Shown piece after piece: positions 16,971 to 24,842 of a stretch of DNA of 64,000 bases. Position numbers and translations under genes: made by a program. Numbering within the stretch: the stretch's first letter is position 1; every line of letters starts with the position of its first letter. The stretch is from NCBI RefSeq assembly GCF_004343605.1, contig NZ_POSF01000015.1, positions 193,535 to 257,534 of the forward strand, given 5' to 3'. The notes under the pieces are model-generated. The model saw only the letters and a list, made by a program, of their open reading frames with translations. It was not told the DNA's origin and made no database searches. The DNA is from Dehalobacter sp. 12DCB1 (GTDB taxonomy: Bacteria > Bacillota > Desulfitobacteriia > Desulfitobacteriales > Syntrophobotulaceae).

Positions 16971-17549
16971 TTATTTTCCTCCTCGTTTGTTTTTTGTTAT
17001 GTTCAGTCCAGTTACCTTTTCCACACTTGCAATCACTCTGCCGGTCATATCAACAATCCGATTTGATTCATTGATCGCAATGGTTTTGCCCCAGGCCTTT
17101 CCTGTCACAGTAAGGGAAGCAATCAAGGCCAAAATCAACACATTTAAAAGTACCTTCCAGGTACTTAAAACAGAAAATTTAGCGATTAAGCTTAAAATAA
17201 TTGTCGCTCCCATTGCTCCGCTTAATGTTCCCGTAATATCGCCAACAATATCATTCGCGAAATTAGCGACTTTATCGGCGTGTTTGATTAAATAGACAGA
17301 CTGCTTCGCGCCGAAGACTCTTTTGGCTGCCCTGGCATGGTGAGGCGCTTCATCAGCAGCCGTCACAGCAATACCGATGATATCAAACAGGATCCCGACC
17401 GCAATCACAACCATGAGCAATATCCAGGTCAGGCTAACCGGAGAAAACTTTAAAAAAGCCTCCGCTCCGCTTCCCAGAAGTGAAGCAATAAAAAATGTGG
17501 CAATAAATACGGTAATAATATAGCGAACACTTTGCTTCTTGCGAACCAA
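16971..17549 (-). CDS. Integral membrane protein, DUF21/CNNM-like
   Basis: 192 residues with about four hydrophobic segments (10-30, 38-62, 108-125, 135-155). The stretch IGIAVTAADEAPHHARAAKR and a central KHADKVANFANDIVGD resemble the membrane domain of CorB/CNNM-type transporters, but CBS and CorC domains are absent, so the assignment is tentative and ion transport is only a guess. The proposed start is TTG at 17549 with AGGA about 10 bases upstream. The stop lies 1 base from the dxs start and its 3' end carries the dxs ribosome-binding site, implying coupled expression. Confidence 0.7.
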   Translation of the reverse strand: MVRKKQSVRYIITVFIATFFIASLLGSGAEAFLKFSPVSLTWILLMVVIAVGILFDIIGIAVTAADEAPHHARAAKRVFGAKQSVYLIKHADKVANFANDIVGDITGTLSGAMGATIILSLIAKFSVLSTWKVLLNVLILALIASLTVTGKAWGKTIAINESNRIVDMTGRVIASVEKVTGLNITKNKRGGK

Positions 17550-17625
17550 AAGTCTATCCTGCCTTCCTCATCCTATACACCGTTTTCAAAATAACGACAC
17601 GAGAACGAGCTACATTCTGGCTGTA

Positions 17626-18084
17626 TTAAAAGATCAAAGCAATTGCGCAGCCCAGAATTGCGCCGCCAAACACTTCAAAAGGTGTATGTCCGATCAGTTC
17701 CTTAAACTTTTCCTCTTGAATATTATAACCCATAAAATCTGTCGGATGCTGCCGCATCCATTCCACAAGATAGTTGATAATTCTGGCATGATTTCCGGCT
17801 GCGCGCCGGACACCGGCAGCATCATACATAACAATAACAGCCAGTGTAACAGCTATCGCAAACAGAGAAGAATCCCAGCCATCAATTTTGCCAATGGTGA
17901 TGGCCAGGGCACAGACAATCGCTGTATGCGAACTTGGGAATCCACCGGAACTTGTCAGGAGATCAAAATCCCATTTCTTCTCAATTACGAAATTGATCAG
18001 GATCTTTAAGATTTGAGCAAGTATCCAAGCAAAAAGCGAAATCCACATGATATTGTTGTGCAATATCGAAGAGATTGGGTTCAT
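17626..18084 (-). CDS. Divergent PAP2-family membrane protein (YuiD-like)
   Basis: 152 residues, with hydrophobic helices near residues 12-32, 58-75, 80-100 and 135-152. The DUF212 signature GGFPSSHTAIVCALA carries the serine-histidine pair of the PAP2 phosphatase fold, followed by MYDAAGVRRAAGNHA. A lipid or isoprenoid-phosphate phosphatase role is suggested by the fold and by the neighbours ispA and dxs, but activity is unproven for this branch. The ATG at 18084 has AGAGGA about 12 bases upstream. Confidence 0.88.
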   Translation of the reverse strand: MNPISSILHNNIMWISLFAWILAQILKILINFVIEKKWDFDLLTSSGGFPSSHTAIVCALAITIGKIDGWDSSLFAIAVTLAVIVMYDAAGVRRAAGNHARIINYLVEWMRQHPTDFMGYNIQEEKFKELIGHTPFEVFGGAILGCAIALIF

Positions 18085-18166
18085 AGAGATGATTCATCCT
18101 CTCTCATCCTGATTTAATTTTTTTCTATCATGTTTCTGTCATTGTCCTGCCATTCATCAGGGTCTG

Positions 18167-18274
18167 GTCTGCATGCCACCATACTGCTTTTGGCAGATTG
18201 CACTCTCCGTAGCGCAATCTGCTGCGCTGCGCACTCTATGCCCCGCTTGACGCTGGTAACTGCGGCATGCATAC
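18167..18274 (+). repeat. Palindromic element family 1, copy B (short form)
   Basis: The arms GTCTGCATGCC and GGCATGCATAC pair at 10 of 11 positions. The interior follows the family core with substitutions: ACTGCTTTTGGCAGATTGCA, CTCCGTAGCGCAATCTGCTG and CCCCGCTTGACGC. Its inner hairpin (CAGATTGC/GCAATCTG) is kept although the bases differ from copy A. It lies between ispA and the PAP2 gene. Confidence 0.75.
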
Positions 18275-18316
18275 GCAACTTTGGCGTAATTATTTGTGTA
18301 ACTCGAAAACTTTATA

Positions 18317-19183
18317 CTAGTTTGTTCTTTCAGCGGTGTAGTCAGCCAAGGATAATAAAAACGCTGCTTTAGGGCTAAAACAAGACAGGGATTCTTTCGC
18401 CAGAAAGATTGTTTTTTCCAGTTGTTCCCTGGCCCCCTCAAGTCCCAGCAGTGACGTATAGGTCGGTTTGCCGGATTTTTGGTCCTTACCGGCGGATTTG
18501 CCGATGACCGCACTTTCTCCTACAACATCAAGAATATCGTCTTTAATTTGAAAGGCTAATCCCAAGTATAAAGCATAGCTTGTCAAAATTTCAATCTCCG
18601 GCTCCGATCCACCACCTAGAATTACGCCAAGACGAGCTGAAGCCTTTAGAAGAGCGCCAGTCTTTAAATGATGGACGTGCTCAATATCAGCCAGCGTACT
18701 GTTTTCTAGATTTCCAAGCGTATCAAGGCTCTGCCCGCCGACCATGCCCTGCCAGCCGGCGGCCTGGGCGGTCTCTCTGATAACTCTTAATTTTTTCTGA
18801 GGCTCTATTGCCGAAGGCTCGGTCAGCAGCTCAAAAGCAAGTGTAAGCAAGGCATCACCGGCCAAAATGGCTCCGGCTTCTCCGAATACTTTATGGTTCG
18901 ACAGCTTACCTCTGCGATAATCATCATCATCCATGGCTGGAAGATCGTCATGAATCAGAGAATAGGTGTGAATAAGCTCGATCGCAGAAGCTTCTGAGAC
19001 AAGCTCTTCAGGCCGTCCGCCGACAAGCTCTGCGCAGGCCAGCGCCAATACGGGCCGAATCCTTTTGCCTCCTCCGACCAGGGAATAATTCATGCTCTTA
19101 CCCAGGATACTTTGATCCAGCGGCAAATGATTGAGATATTGTTCAACCATATTCAAATAGTCATTATAGCGTTCTTTGAACAT
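18317..19183 (-). CDS. ispA: Farnesyl diphosphate synthase (short-chain polyprenyl synthase)
   Basis: 288 residues. It condenses DMAPP and IPP to geranyl and farnesyl diphosphate. GGGKRIRP is at residues 37-44, the first aspartate motif DDLPAMD at 79-85, the second in IKDDILDVVG near 220, and the KDQKSGKPTY stretch follows. The length and the residues before the first motif fit a farnesyl synthase, but chain length cannot be fixed by eye. It follows xseB by 15 bases, the standard xseA-xseB-ispA-dxs arrangement, here opened by the PAP2 and membrane-protein genes. Confidence 0.94.
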   Translation of the reverse strand: MFKERYNDYLNMVEQYLNHLPLDQSILGKSMNYSLVGGGKRIRPVLALACAELVGGRPEELVSEASAIELIHTYSLIHDDLPAMDDDDYRRGKLSNHKVFGEAGAILAGDALLTLAFELLTEPSAIEPQKKLRVIRETAQAAGWQGMVGGQSLDTLGNLENSTLADIEHVHHLKTGALLKASARLGVILGGGSEPEIEILTSYALYLGLAFQIKDDILDVVGESAVIGKSAGKDQKSGKPTYTSLLGLEGAREQLEKTIFLAKESLSCFSPKAAFLLSLADYTAERTN

Positions 19184-19198
19184 TTTCAGTTTGTACTC

Positions 19199-19435
19199 CT
19201 AATCTTGATCAGTCACTACCAGTTCACCTTTACTATTTTCCAACAAGACTTTGACTTTTGCTTCGGCTGAATCCAGGAGACCGTTGCATTGTTTGATCAG
19301 CTCAATTCCTTCCCCAAACAAGTCCAGGGCCTGCTCAAGCTGCACATTGTTCTGATCCAGATTATTAATGATTTGTTCCAGCCTTTCGACTCCCTTTTCG
19401 AAGCTGAAGACTTCTCTGTCGCCATTCTTTTTCAT
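19199..19435 (-). CDS. xseB: Exodeoxyribonuclease VII small subunit
   Basis: 78 residues, the usual size. The conserved core FEKGVERLEQIINNLD followed by LEQALDLFGEGIELIKQC forms the two-helix hairpin that binds the large subunit. The ATG overlaps the xseA stop (ATGA), so the subunits are translationally coupled. ExoVII degrades single-stranded DNA from both ends. Confidence 0.95.
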   Translation of the reverse strand: MKKNGDREVFSFEKGVERLEQIINNLDQNNVQLEQALDLFGEGIELIKQCNGLLDSAEAKVKVLLENSKGELVVTDQD

Positions 19436-20679
19436 GGTAATCCTCTCTTGACGTTTGAATCGCTTGACGCTTGAAGTTTTACTGTATCTATAACTTCGCA
19501 GATTAATGTCCCATCACTGAGCCGCACGGATAAAGTGTCCCCTGCTGCGGTCTGTCTTACCTTTTTGATTAATTTCCCCTCGGTATCATAGGCTAAAGAA
19601 TATCCTCTTCCCAGTATATTCAAGGGACTTAATAAGTCAATTTTCGCGCTTAACAACCTAAGTATACCATTTTTTTCTGTCAGAAATCCAGTCATTCCCT
19701 CGACAAGACGCGTGGAGAGATAATCCAGATTCTGTCTGGATTGTTCGACACGCCAGCCCGGGCGGGCCAAAGCCGAGTTGGACATTAGTTCTTCCACTTT
19801 ATGCTTTTTGGTTCGCAGAACATTTTGGATCCTTTGTTTGAGCTTTTCTTCATAATAACGGATACCATCTTGCAATTCATTAAGGACCGGAATGACCAAT
19901 TCTGCGGCAGCTGACGGCGTCGGCGCTCTTAGATCGGCAACGAAATCCGCAATCGTATAATCGACTTCATGACCGACAGCGGAAACGACCGGTATATAGG
20001 AAGCAGCAATGGCTCTCGCCACCTCCTCGGTGTTGAAAGCCCATAGCTCTTCCAGGGAACCGCCTCCCCTGCCGATAATCAGCAGGTCAATCTTTCCATA
20101 ATGATTGGCTCGCTGAATGGCTCGGACAATTTCTGCCGGTGCTGCCTCACCCTGAACCGCAGAAGGAATAATGATTAATGAAATCAATGGATTGCGTCTT
20201 CGGGCAATATGCAAGATATCTTTCAGCGCTGCTCCGGTAGAACTGGTCACAATGGCCACCCTCGAAGGAAATCTTGGAATCGGTTTCTTCTTCTCTGCGG
20301 CGAACAGTCCTTCGGCAGCTAAGCGACTCTTTAGCTGTTCAAATGCCAGGTATAAAGCGCCGAGGCCGCTCGGGTAGATTTCTTCCGCATACAGCTGGAC
20401 GCTGCCGTCTTTTTCATAAAGACGGATACTTCCCCGGATTGACACCTTCATTCCATTTTGAGGCTGAAAACCGGCCGTCAGATTCCTGGTTTTAAACATT
20501 ACGGTTTTAATGCCGGCTTCTTTATCTTTCAATGTAAAATACCAGTGACCTGATGGAATATGATCTTTAAAATTAGATATCTCGCCTGTCACCCAGCAAT
20601 TCCATAAACCGTTATGTTTTTTCAGCGCGTCATTGATTTCCCGGTTGATTTCCGATACTGTCAATATTTTTTCGGTCAA
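19432..20679 (-). CDS. xseA: Exodeoxyribonuclease VII large subunit
   Basis: 415 residues. An N-terminal OB-fold covers about residues 5-100 (LWNCWVTGEISNFKDH). The catalytic domain has VTSSTGAALKDIL, the diagnostic GRGGGSLEELWAFN and the glycine/histidine motif SAVGHEVDYTIADFVAD. A coiled-coil region follows, then a C-terminal beta segment with LGRGYSLAYD. The TTG start at 20679 has GAGGTGG 8 bases upstream. It is the first gene of the xseA-xseB-ispA unit. Confidence 0.96.
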   Translation of the reverse strand: MTEKILTVSEINREINDALKKHNGLWNCWVTGEISNFKDHIPSGHWYFTLKDKEAGIKTVMFKTRNLTAGFQPQNGMKVSIRGSIRLYEKDGSVQLYAEEIYPSGLGALYLAFEQLKSRLAAEGLFAAEKKKPIPRFPSRVAIVTSSTGAALKDILHIARRRNPLISLIIIPSAVQGEAAPAEIVRAIQRANHYGKIDLLIIGRGGGSLEELWAFNTEEVARAIAASYIPVVSAVGHEVDYTIADFVADLRAPTPSAAAELVIPVLNELQDGIRYYEEKLKQRIQNVLRTKKHKVEELMSNSALARPGWRVEQSRQNLDYLSTRLVEGMTGFLTEKNGILRLLSAKIDLLSPLNILGRGYSLAYDTEGKLIKKVRQTAAGDTLSVRLSDGTLICEVIDTVKLQASSDSNVKRGLP

Positions 20680-20756
20680 ATCAGTTCCACCTCATTTAAA
20701 TACCCTTTAAATAACCCTTGTCGATCTTAAAAAACATGGATATATGGCGTGAGATT

Positions 20757-20785
20757 TTTACAAAGTTCTGGTAATTCGTTATAAT
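20757..20785 (+). promoter_or_regulatory. Candidate SigA promoter of the DUF2148 gene with overlapping palindrome
   Basis: TTTACA (20757-20762), a 17-base spacer and TATAAT (20780-20785) lie 73 bases before the gene. A perfect 16-base palindrome ATAATAGTACTATTAT (20784-20799) starts on the last bases of the -10 and could be an operator. Confidence 0.55.
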
Positions 20786-20858
20786 AATAGTACTATTATA
20801 CTTACAAAATATCAAAAACACTAGAACAGCGCACAATTTTGAAGGGAGAAACAGAAAT

Positions 20859-21377
20859 ATGGAAGTTATGAAAACAGTAGCAGAGCTTATGGCTTTGTCC
20901 GCAATCACCGCGCCGAAGGCAAAAGGACAGGATTACATAAACGTAAAGGTCATTATAGAGCCAGCTGTACTGACCTATCTAGCCGATGAAATGTCGAAGT
21001 GCAGCGAGGAAAACGGAAAGAAATTTTTCAACCGTGATGCTGCCAATATACGTAATTCTCAGGCGCTGGTTTTACTGTCTCTGAAGGATGCCAAACATGC
21101 CGGCTTAAACTGCGGTGCCTGCGGCCGTCCGAGCTGCGCGATGCTCGAAACTGTCACGCAAGGACCGGAATTTAACGGTCCGCTTTGTCCCTGGCGTCTG
21201 ATTGACCTAGGTATTGCGCTCGGGTCAGCCGTAAAGACAGCCGGGACACTCAACGCGGATAACCGAATCATGTATTCCGCAGGAGCTGTTGCGAAAAAAA
21301 TAGGGTTAATTGAGGGGGACATCGCTGTCGCGATCCCGTTGAATGCGAGCAGCAAAAACATCTATTTTGACCGTTAA
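20859..21377 (+). CDS. DUF2148 cysteine-motif (ferredoxin-like) protein
   Basis: 172 residues. The central cysteine motif NCGACGRPSC and a further Cys in GPLCPWR are the DUF2148 signature, expected to hold an iron-sulfur cluster; the function is not known. The rest is alpha/beta with a C-terminal VAIPLNASSKNIYFDR typical of the family. The ATG has GGGAG about 10 bases upstream. It is a lone plus-strand gene with its own promoter and terminator, divergent from xseA. The family is common in anaerobes, which suggests a redox role. Confidence 0.85.
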   Translation: MEVMKTVAELMALSAITAPKAKGQDYINVKVIIEPAVLTYLADEMSKCSEENGKKFFNRDAANIRNSQALVLLSLKDAKHAGLNCGACGRPSCAMLETVTQGPEFNGPLCPWRLIDLGIALGSAVKTAGTLNADNRIMYSAGAVAKKIGLIEGDIAVAIPLNASSKNIYFDR

Positions 21378-21425
21378 TGTTCTGTTCTTACTTAGTCTTT
21401 TTTGTAAAGAATCTTTTGTATTCGT

Positions 21426-21460
21426 ATACTGCTAATAGCTCACAAAACTATTAGCGGTAT
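21426..21460 (+). terminator. Intrinsic terminator of the DUF2148 gene
   Basis: ATACTGCTAATAG and CTATTAGCGGTAT pair at 12 of 13 positions across a 9-base loop and are followed by TTTCTT, 48 bases after the stop. Confidence 0.8.
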
Positions 21461-21480
21461 TTTCTTATTATTTTGGGTTT

Positions 21481-21634
21481 ACGCCATGTACCCTAACCGC
21501 TCTTCGGCTATTGCGCCCTCCTTGGCGCGTCGCTCCTTGCCATCCATGGCACCGCGACATTAGGCCATCCGTGGCCGTCAAAAAGCCGCGCTCTGCATCG
21601 TGCTCCGCTTGGGCGCGGATAGACTACATGGCGT
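21481..21634 (+). repeat. Palindromic element family 1, copy C (long form)
   Basis: The arms ACGCCATGTA and TACATGGCGT are perfect complements and share no sequence with the GTCTG-type arms of the other copies. The core matches copy D over about 130 bases: CCGCTCTTCGGCTATTGCGC, CGCTCCTTGCCATCCATGGC, GCGACATTAGGCCATCCGTG, GCCGTCAAAAAGCCGC, CATCGTGCTCCGCT. It fills most of the 327-base gap between the DUF2148 terminator and the corA stop. Confidence 0.85.
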
Positions 21635-21705
21635 TGATTTTGAGTATATAAAGTAATAGGAAAAGCGCCTCAAATGAAGCGCCATCTTAGACTGAATATC
21701 TTTTC

Positions 21706-22659
21706 TTATAATATCTTCCTCCGAATCAGGATATATACCGCAGTTCCCGTAACCAGCGCAGCAATCGCCACAACGAAGACAAACCCATATGGATTTGAAT
21801 CACGGAAAGGAACATTGACATTCATTCCCCAGAAACTCGCGATCATCGTCGGAATCGCTAAAATAATCGTCATCGACGTTAAGAATTTCATGACCATATT
21901 CAAGTTGTTCGAAATAATGGATGCAAACGTATCCGTCAAATTGGTAAGGATCCTGCTGTACATTTCGACCATCTGAACAGCCTGATTGTTTTCAATGATG
22001 ACATCTTCCAGCAAATCCTCATCTTCTTCATAGATCTGGATGAGATGCCGGCATTGATTATTCGAGCGGATACGCAGCAGCCGGTCCATCACAATGCCAT
22101 TGGAACGAAGGGAGGAAGTAAAGTACGTTAACCCCTGCTGGAGATCCATCAGTTCGAATAGTTGCTTGTTTTTCATGGTCCGGCGCAGATCCACTTCAAT
22201 TTGTTCGCTTAACCTGCTGATCTGGCGCAAATATCTTAAATAATACGTTGCCGACTTGTAGAGGATCTGAAACAAAAACCTTGTCCGTTTCGCCGTATTG
22301 AAAGAACGCCGGTTATACTCATTAAATTCAAGAACAACGGGGTTATTTTCAAGACATACCGTGATAATGTTTTCCGGCGTTATAACGATACCCAAAGGCA
22401 ACGTATCATAACTCGTTTCACTTAACATGACTGGTATATTAATAAGAATGAGCGCAGATTCGTCTTCAATTTCAATACGCGGACGTTCTTCTTCATCAAG
22501 TGCCGCTTTGAGAAAATCCAGCGGGCAGTTGGTTTTTTCCGCAATCAAAACAAGTTCATCTGACGCAGGATTGACAAGGTTGACCCAGGCATTTCGCGTC
22601 AGGCTGTCCAGACTATATTCTTGGTAGTTTATTCCATCATTTTTGTAGATTCTGAGCAC
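21706..22659 (-). CDS. corA: CorA-family divalent cation (Mg) transporter
   Basis: 317 residues. A large N-terminal cytoplasmic domain precedes two C-terminal membrane helices (about residues 255-275 and 290-312). The pore signature is intact in SFWGMNVNVPF. The first helix begins MKFLTSMTIILAIPTMIAS. CorA forms a pentameric Mg2+ channel gated by cytoplasmic Mg. The GTG start at 22659 has a GGGGGG run 5 bases upstream. The upstream region holds a strong promoter and a structured leader, which suggests regulation at RNA level. Confidence 0.93.
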   Translation of the reverse strand: MLRIYKNDGINYQEYSLDSLTRNAWVNLVNPASDELVLIAEKTNCPLDFLKAALDEEERPRIEIEDESALILINIPVMLSETSYDTLPLGIVITPENIITVCLENNPVVLEFNEYNRRSFNTAKRTRFLFQILYKSATYYLRYLRQISRLSEQIEVDLRRTMKNKQLFELMDLQQGLTYFTSSLRSNGIVMDRLLRIRSNNQCRHLIQIYEEDEDLLEDVIIENNQAVQMVEMYSRILTNLTDTFASIISNNLNMVMKFLTSMTIILAIPTMIASFWGMNVNVPFRDSNPYGFVFVVAIAALVTGTAVYILIRRKIL

Positions 22660-22946
22660 AGCTTCCCCCCCATTTTCCGCAGGAAGAAAGTCTCAGAATC
22701 CAAATGAAAAAAATGATTGCTTGATGACAAAATCATCTTTTAGTCTTTAAAAAATTGTAAGAAAACTAAGACTTTTTCCTGCTTTATACTATTATAGATT
22801 TCTATTCCTCCGTAGGAACCGTCACCGTCCAGTTTTCTCACCTACTTTCATTTTAGAAAACTTGGCTAATGCCAAGCCTTGGCAGTCATCTTGAGTTTCA
22901 CTGAAAAAAGACTCTAATGTTTCAAAAGTCTTTCAAGCCTATAAAA
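22660..22946 (-). other. Long structured 5' leader of corA
   Basis: About 280 bases separate the candidate promoter from the corA start. In transcript order the leader has a hairpin AAAGACT/AGTCTTT followed by a T-run (22904-22933), a family-2 repeat (22855-22887), and a segment where GTAGG (22812-22816) can pair either within TTCCT-CCGT-AGGAA (22805-22818) or with CCTAC (22841-22845). The pairings exclude each other. It does not fit the M-box magnesium riboswitch consensus that I know. Confidence 0.45.
22855..22887 (-). repeat. Family-2 terminator-like repeat in the corA leader
   Basis: On the plus strand it reads AGAAAACTTGGCTAATGCCA then AGCCTTGGCAGTC, matching the copies at 61553 and 61646. 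As RNA from the minus strand, the CUGCCAA/UUGGCA stem is followed by AGCCAAGUUUUCU, a terminator-like shape. Confidence 0.6.
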
Positions 22947-22975
22947 AATATACTCTCTAATCAGGCATAAGTCAA
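22947..22975 (-). promoter_or_regulatory. Candidate SigA promoter of corA
   Basis: TTGACT (22970-22975), a 17-base spacer and TATATT (22947-22952) read on the minus strand, each one mismatch from consensus. Transcription would start near 22940. Confidence 0.6.
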
Positions 22976-22985
22976 ACATTAATGA

Positions 22986-23018
22986 AAAATGACCGGCTGA
23001 ACACGTACCGGCCATTTT
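22986..23018. terminator. Hairpin upstream of the corA promoter
   Basis: AAAATGACCGG and CCGGCCATTTT pair at 10 of 11 positions. On the minus strand the stem ends in CATTTTTCATT. It would insulate corA from transcripts coming from the IS remnant or nfnAB. Confidence 0.6.
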
Positions 23019-23165
23019 CTATAATAATTTTTTGGACACCAAATTGAATAAAATCTCGCTCATCCTATTGTAACTTATCAGGTGGTCATACCACCGTCCA
23101 ACATGTACAATATATCACAAATTAAATGAGTATACAAGTATTTGGTGTGTTATTTTTTAAATTTT

Positions 23166-23364
23166 TCAAGTATTTTTTATCATTGAATTGCAAAAGTAAA
23201 TTCCGCGTGTATCTCCGCATCCAAGTAATCTTCCAACAGCTTTACATGACATGTGTTGGTCGGTTACTTTCAATACTGCTTCTAAACGTTGTTCATAAGA
23301 ATACTTTGCCAAAGAAAAGTGCACCTCCAAATGTTAGTTTTTTTGTCCAACATTTAGGGTGCAC
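23166..23364 (-). pseudogene. IS3-family element remnant (left end and start of OrfA)
   Basis: The minus strand begins TGTGCACCCTAAATGTTGGA (23345-23364), which resembles the terminal repeat of IS150-group IS3 elements. A GGAGG and a short frame follow, starting at TTG 23312 (or GTG 23324). It encodes about 30 residues of a transposase helix-turn-helix (LAKYSYEQRLEAVLKV, MSCKAVGRLLGCG), then loses similarity and stops at 23166. No OrfB, DDE domain or second end is present. It is an old, non-functional fragment; the rest of the gap to corA shows only the corA leader, promoter and hairpin. Confidence 0.65.
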
Positions 23365-23451
23365 ATCAACTTGACGCCTTTCATTTAGGACTAAGTTGTG
23401 TTACAGCCCCATAACAATACATGCAGAATAACTTTAACAGGTCAACAATTT

Positions 23452-24840
23452 TTATTTGGTCTTTAAATACGTGTCGATCGAGGCTGCAGCCATTTTTCCA
23501 GCACCCATTGCAAGAATGACAGTGGCTGCGCCGGTTACGATATCTCCACCGGCATACACACCCGGAATCGAGGTCGCCATGGTCGTCTCGTCAGCAACGA
23601 TGTTGCCCCACTTGTTCAATTCCAAACCTGCTGTCGTGGTGGTCACAAGCGGATTCGGTCCCTGGCCGATCGAGACTACGACGGTCTGCACCGGCAACTC
23701 AAACTCGGAACCTTCAATCGCTACCGGACGGCGGCGACCGGATGCATCCGGCTCACCCAGCTCATATTTCAGACAGGTCATGCTCTTGACATTACCGTTT
23801 TCGTCACCATTGATCGCAATCGGATTGGTCAAAATCTTAAACTGAATGCCTTCTTCCTCAGCATGATGCACTTCCTCAACACGCGCCGGCAGTTCGGTCA
23901 TGGAACGGCGATAAACGATGTAAACGTCTTTGGCGCCGAGACGAAGTGCTGTTCTGGCTGCGTCCATGGCCACGTTGCCGCCGCCAAGTACCGCAACCTG
24001 CTCTCCCACTTTGATCGGGGTTGCATGATTCGGGAAATCATAGGCTTTCATGAGGTTCGACCGGGTTAGGAACTCATTGGCGGAATATACGCCATTATAG
24101 TTTTCACCCGGAATATTCATAAAGTACGGCAGGCCGGCACCGGTGCCGATAAATACGGCATCATAGCCGTTTGCCAGCAATTCCTGGACAGAGGTGACTT
24201 TGCCAACGACTTGGTTAACCAGGATTTCGACGCCCATATCTTTTAAGCTGTTGATTTCTTTCTGAACAATGGCTTTCGGCAAACGGAATTCAGGAATTCC
24301 GTACATCAGTACGCCACCGGCCACATGCAAGGCTTCCAGAACGGTTACGGAATGGCCTTTGCGGGCAAGCTCTGCCGCACAGGTGAGTCCGGCAGGACCT
24401 GCACCAATGACGGCTACTTTCTTGCCGGAAGGCGTTACTTTTCCTAATTTGCTTGTGCCGTTGGCCATTTCGTAATCTGCTGCAAAGCGTTCCAAACGGC
24501 CGATTGCAACCGGTTCACCTTTTACACCGAGGATACACTGGGCTTCACACTGGGATTCCTGCGGGCAGACGCGGCCGCAAATTGCCGGCAGGGTATTTTT
24601 GCCTTTTAAGATGGACGCGGCTTCGAGGTGTTCACCCTCGGCTATTTTATTGATAAACTGCGGAATATCTACCCCTACTGGGCAGCCTTCCACACATTTT
24701 GGCTTTTTGCATTGAATGCAGCGTTTGGCCTCTTCCGCAGCGGTCTCAACAGTGTATCCAAGCGCAACTTCGCTGAAATTTTTCCCCCGGACAATCGGGT
24801 CCTGACAGGGCATATCATGTCGTGGTGCTTTTGATGCCAT
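23452..24840 (-). CDS. nfnB: NADPH-binding subunit of NfnAB-type transhydrogenase / glutamate synthase small-chain-like
   Basis: 462 residues from the ATG at 24840. The N-terminal domain has two cysteine clusters for 4Fe-4S centres (CIQCKKPKCVEGCPVG and CGRVCPQESQCEAQCILG). Two nucleotide folds follow: FAD (VAVIGAGPAGLTCAAELA) and NADPH (VAVLGGGNVAMDAARTAL), ending with the GAATVILAMGAGKMAA FAD motif. The same architecture serves as GltD/GltA. The immediate neighbour, 2 bases upstream, is the NfnA-type subunit, so the pair most likely catalyses bifurcating NADH-dependent reduced ferredoxin:NADP+ oxidoreduction. No glutamate synthase large subunit is nearby. Confidence 0.88.
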   Translation of the reverse strand: MASKAPRHDMPCQDPIVRGKNFSEVALGYTVETAAEEAKRCIQCKKPKCVEGCPVGVDIPQFINKIAEGEHLEAASILKGKNTLPAICGRVCPQESQCEAQCILGVKGEPVAIGRLERFAADYEMANGTSKLGKVTPSGKKVAVIGAGPAGLTCAAELARKGHSVTVLEALHVAGGVLMYGIPEFRLPKAIVQKEINSLKDMGVEILVNQVVGKVTSVQELLANGYDAVFIGTGAGLPYFMNIPGENYNGVYSANEFLTRSNLMKAYDFPNHATPIKVGEQVAVLGGGNVAMDAARTALRLGAKDVYIVYRRSMTELPARVEEVHHAEEEGIQFKILTNPIAINGDENGNVKSMTCLKYELGEPDASGRRRPVAIEGSEFELPVQTVVVSIGQGPNPLVTTTTAGLELNKWGNIVADETTMATSIPGVYAGGDIVTGAATVILAMGAGKMAAASIDTYLKTK

Positions 24841-24842
24841 GA

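Noticed and set aside
22660-22946. M-box (ykoK) magnesium riboswitch upstream of corA
   Set aside because: Only a short AGGTGAG resembles the start of the M-box; the rest of the consensus is absent.
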